Positions 6,014 through 6,071 of a stretch of DNA of 6,071 nt are shown here, piece after piece. Source of the stretch: Alphaproteobacteria bacterium (GTDB lineage Bacteria > Pseudomonadota > Alphaproteobacteria > Rickettsiales > UBA8987); NCBI GenBank assembly GCA_023269645.1, contig JAHFPR010000073.1, forward strand, positions 3,025 through 9,095, given 5' to 3'. The notes under the pieces are model-generated. The model was not told the DNA's origin and ran no database searches. It saw only the letters and a list, made by a program, of their open reading frames with translations. How positions within the stretch are numbered: position 1 is the stretch's first letter; each line of letters begins with the position of its first letter. The position numbers and the translations under genes were made by a program.

Positions 6014-6040
6014 AAAACCAACTCTTTCGGAGTTGGTTTT
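6014..6040 (+). terminator. Probable intrinsic (rho-independent) terminator
   Basis: An 11-bp perfect stem AAAACCAACTC (6014-6024) / GAGTTGGTTTT (6030-6040) has a TTTCG loop. The right arm ends in TTTT and the left arm begins with AAAA, so it could work in both directions. The T-run is short (four T, then C). It lies 78 nt after the stop codon of the last gene and is the best candidate for the end of the nar transcript. From there to 6071 I see no gene. Confidence 0.65.
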
Positions 6041-6071
6041 CATAGTCATACCCGATAAAAATGTAAGATTT

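Noticed and set aside
1..6071. CRISPR array, tRNA/rRNA genes, insertion-sequence transposase or phage genes
   Set aside because: None seen on either strand; the only repeats are the short ones listed.

Overview
The window holds the 3' part of a respiratory nitrate reductase operon, narG(partial)-narH-narJ-narI, followed by a small parvulin-family gene. All five genes are on the + strand. The proteins match, by recalled sequence, the membrane-bound NarGHI type of Proteobacteria, with the active site on the cytoplasmic side, as in E. coli. Base composition is moderately GC-rich. The order narGHJI followed by a PpiC/NifM-like gene is known from several denitrifying proteobacteria such as Pseudomonas. 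I therefore infer a nitrate-respiring or denitrifying proteobacterium. I cannot fix the class. The GTCAT...ATCCA palindromic repeats resemble short repeats scattered in several proteobacterial genomes, which does not settle it.

Layout: bases 1-2312 encode the C-terminal ~769 residues of NarG, the catalytic Mo subunit. Bases 2323-3849 encode NarH, the four-cluster iron-sulfur subunit. Bases 3839-4555 encode NarJ, the assembly chaperone. Bases 4552-5241 encode NarI, the di-heme b quinol oxidase subunit. The genes are packed tightly: a 10-nt gap for narG/narH, an 11-nt overlap for narH/narJ and a 4-nt ATGA overlap for narJ/narI. This indicates one transcript and translational coupling. Electrons would pass from quinol at NarI (hemes) through NarH (Fe-S) to the NarG Mo site, reducing nitrate to nitrite. 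NarJ keeps NarG competent for cofactor insertion before membrane docking.

After narI there is a 223-bp gap with two related palindromic repeats in inverted orientation (5317-5357 and 5383-5421). Their stems differ by compensated base changes. A short direct repeat, CTATAAAA(A)GG, flanks the region. Next comes a 156-aa protein (5465-5935). It looks like the operon-associated PpiC-type isomerase but appears to lack the whole parvulin catalytic domain.

The last 136 bases are dense in signals. They contain a TTGACA/GATAAT promoter-like pair with a perfect 12-bp palindrome in its spacer, a perfect 14-bp-stem hairpin overlapping the -10 box, and a likely intrinsic terminator at 6014-6040. This could be the operon end plus a very short transcription unit.

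The core operon is ordinary and well conserved. I see no wholly new system. The points worth a second look are the domain-deleted parvulin-like protein, the covarying inverted repeats, and the compact promoter/palindrome/terminator cluster.
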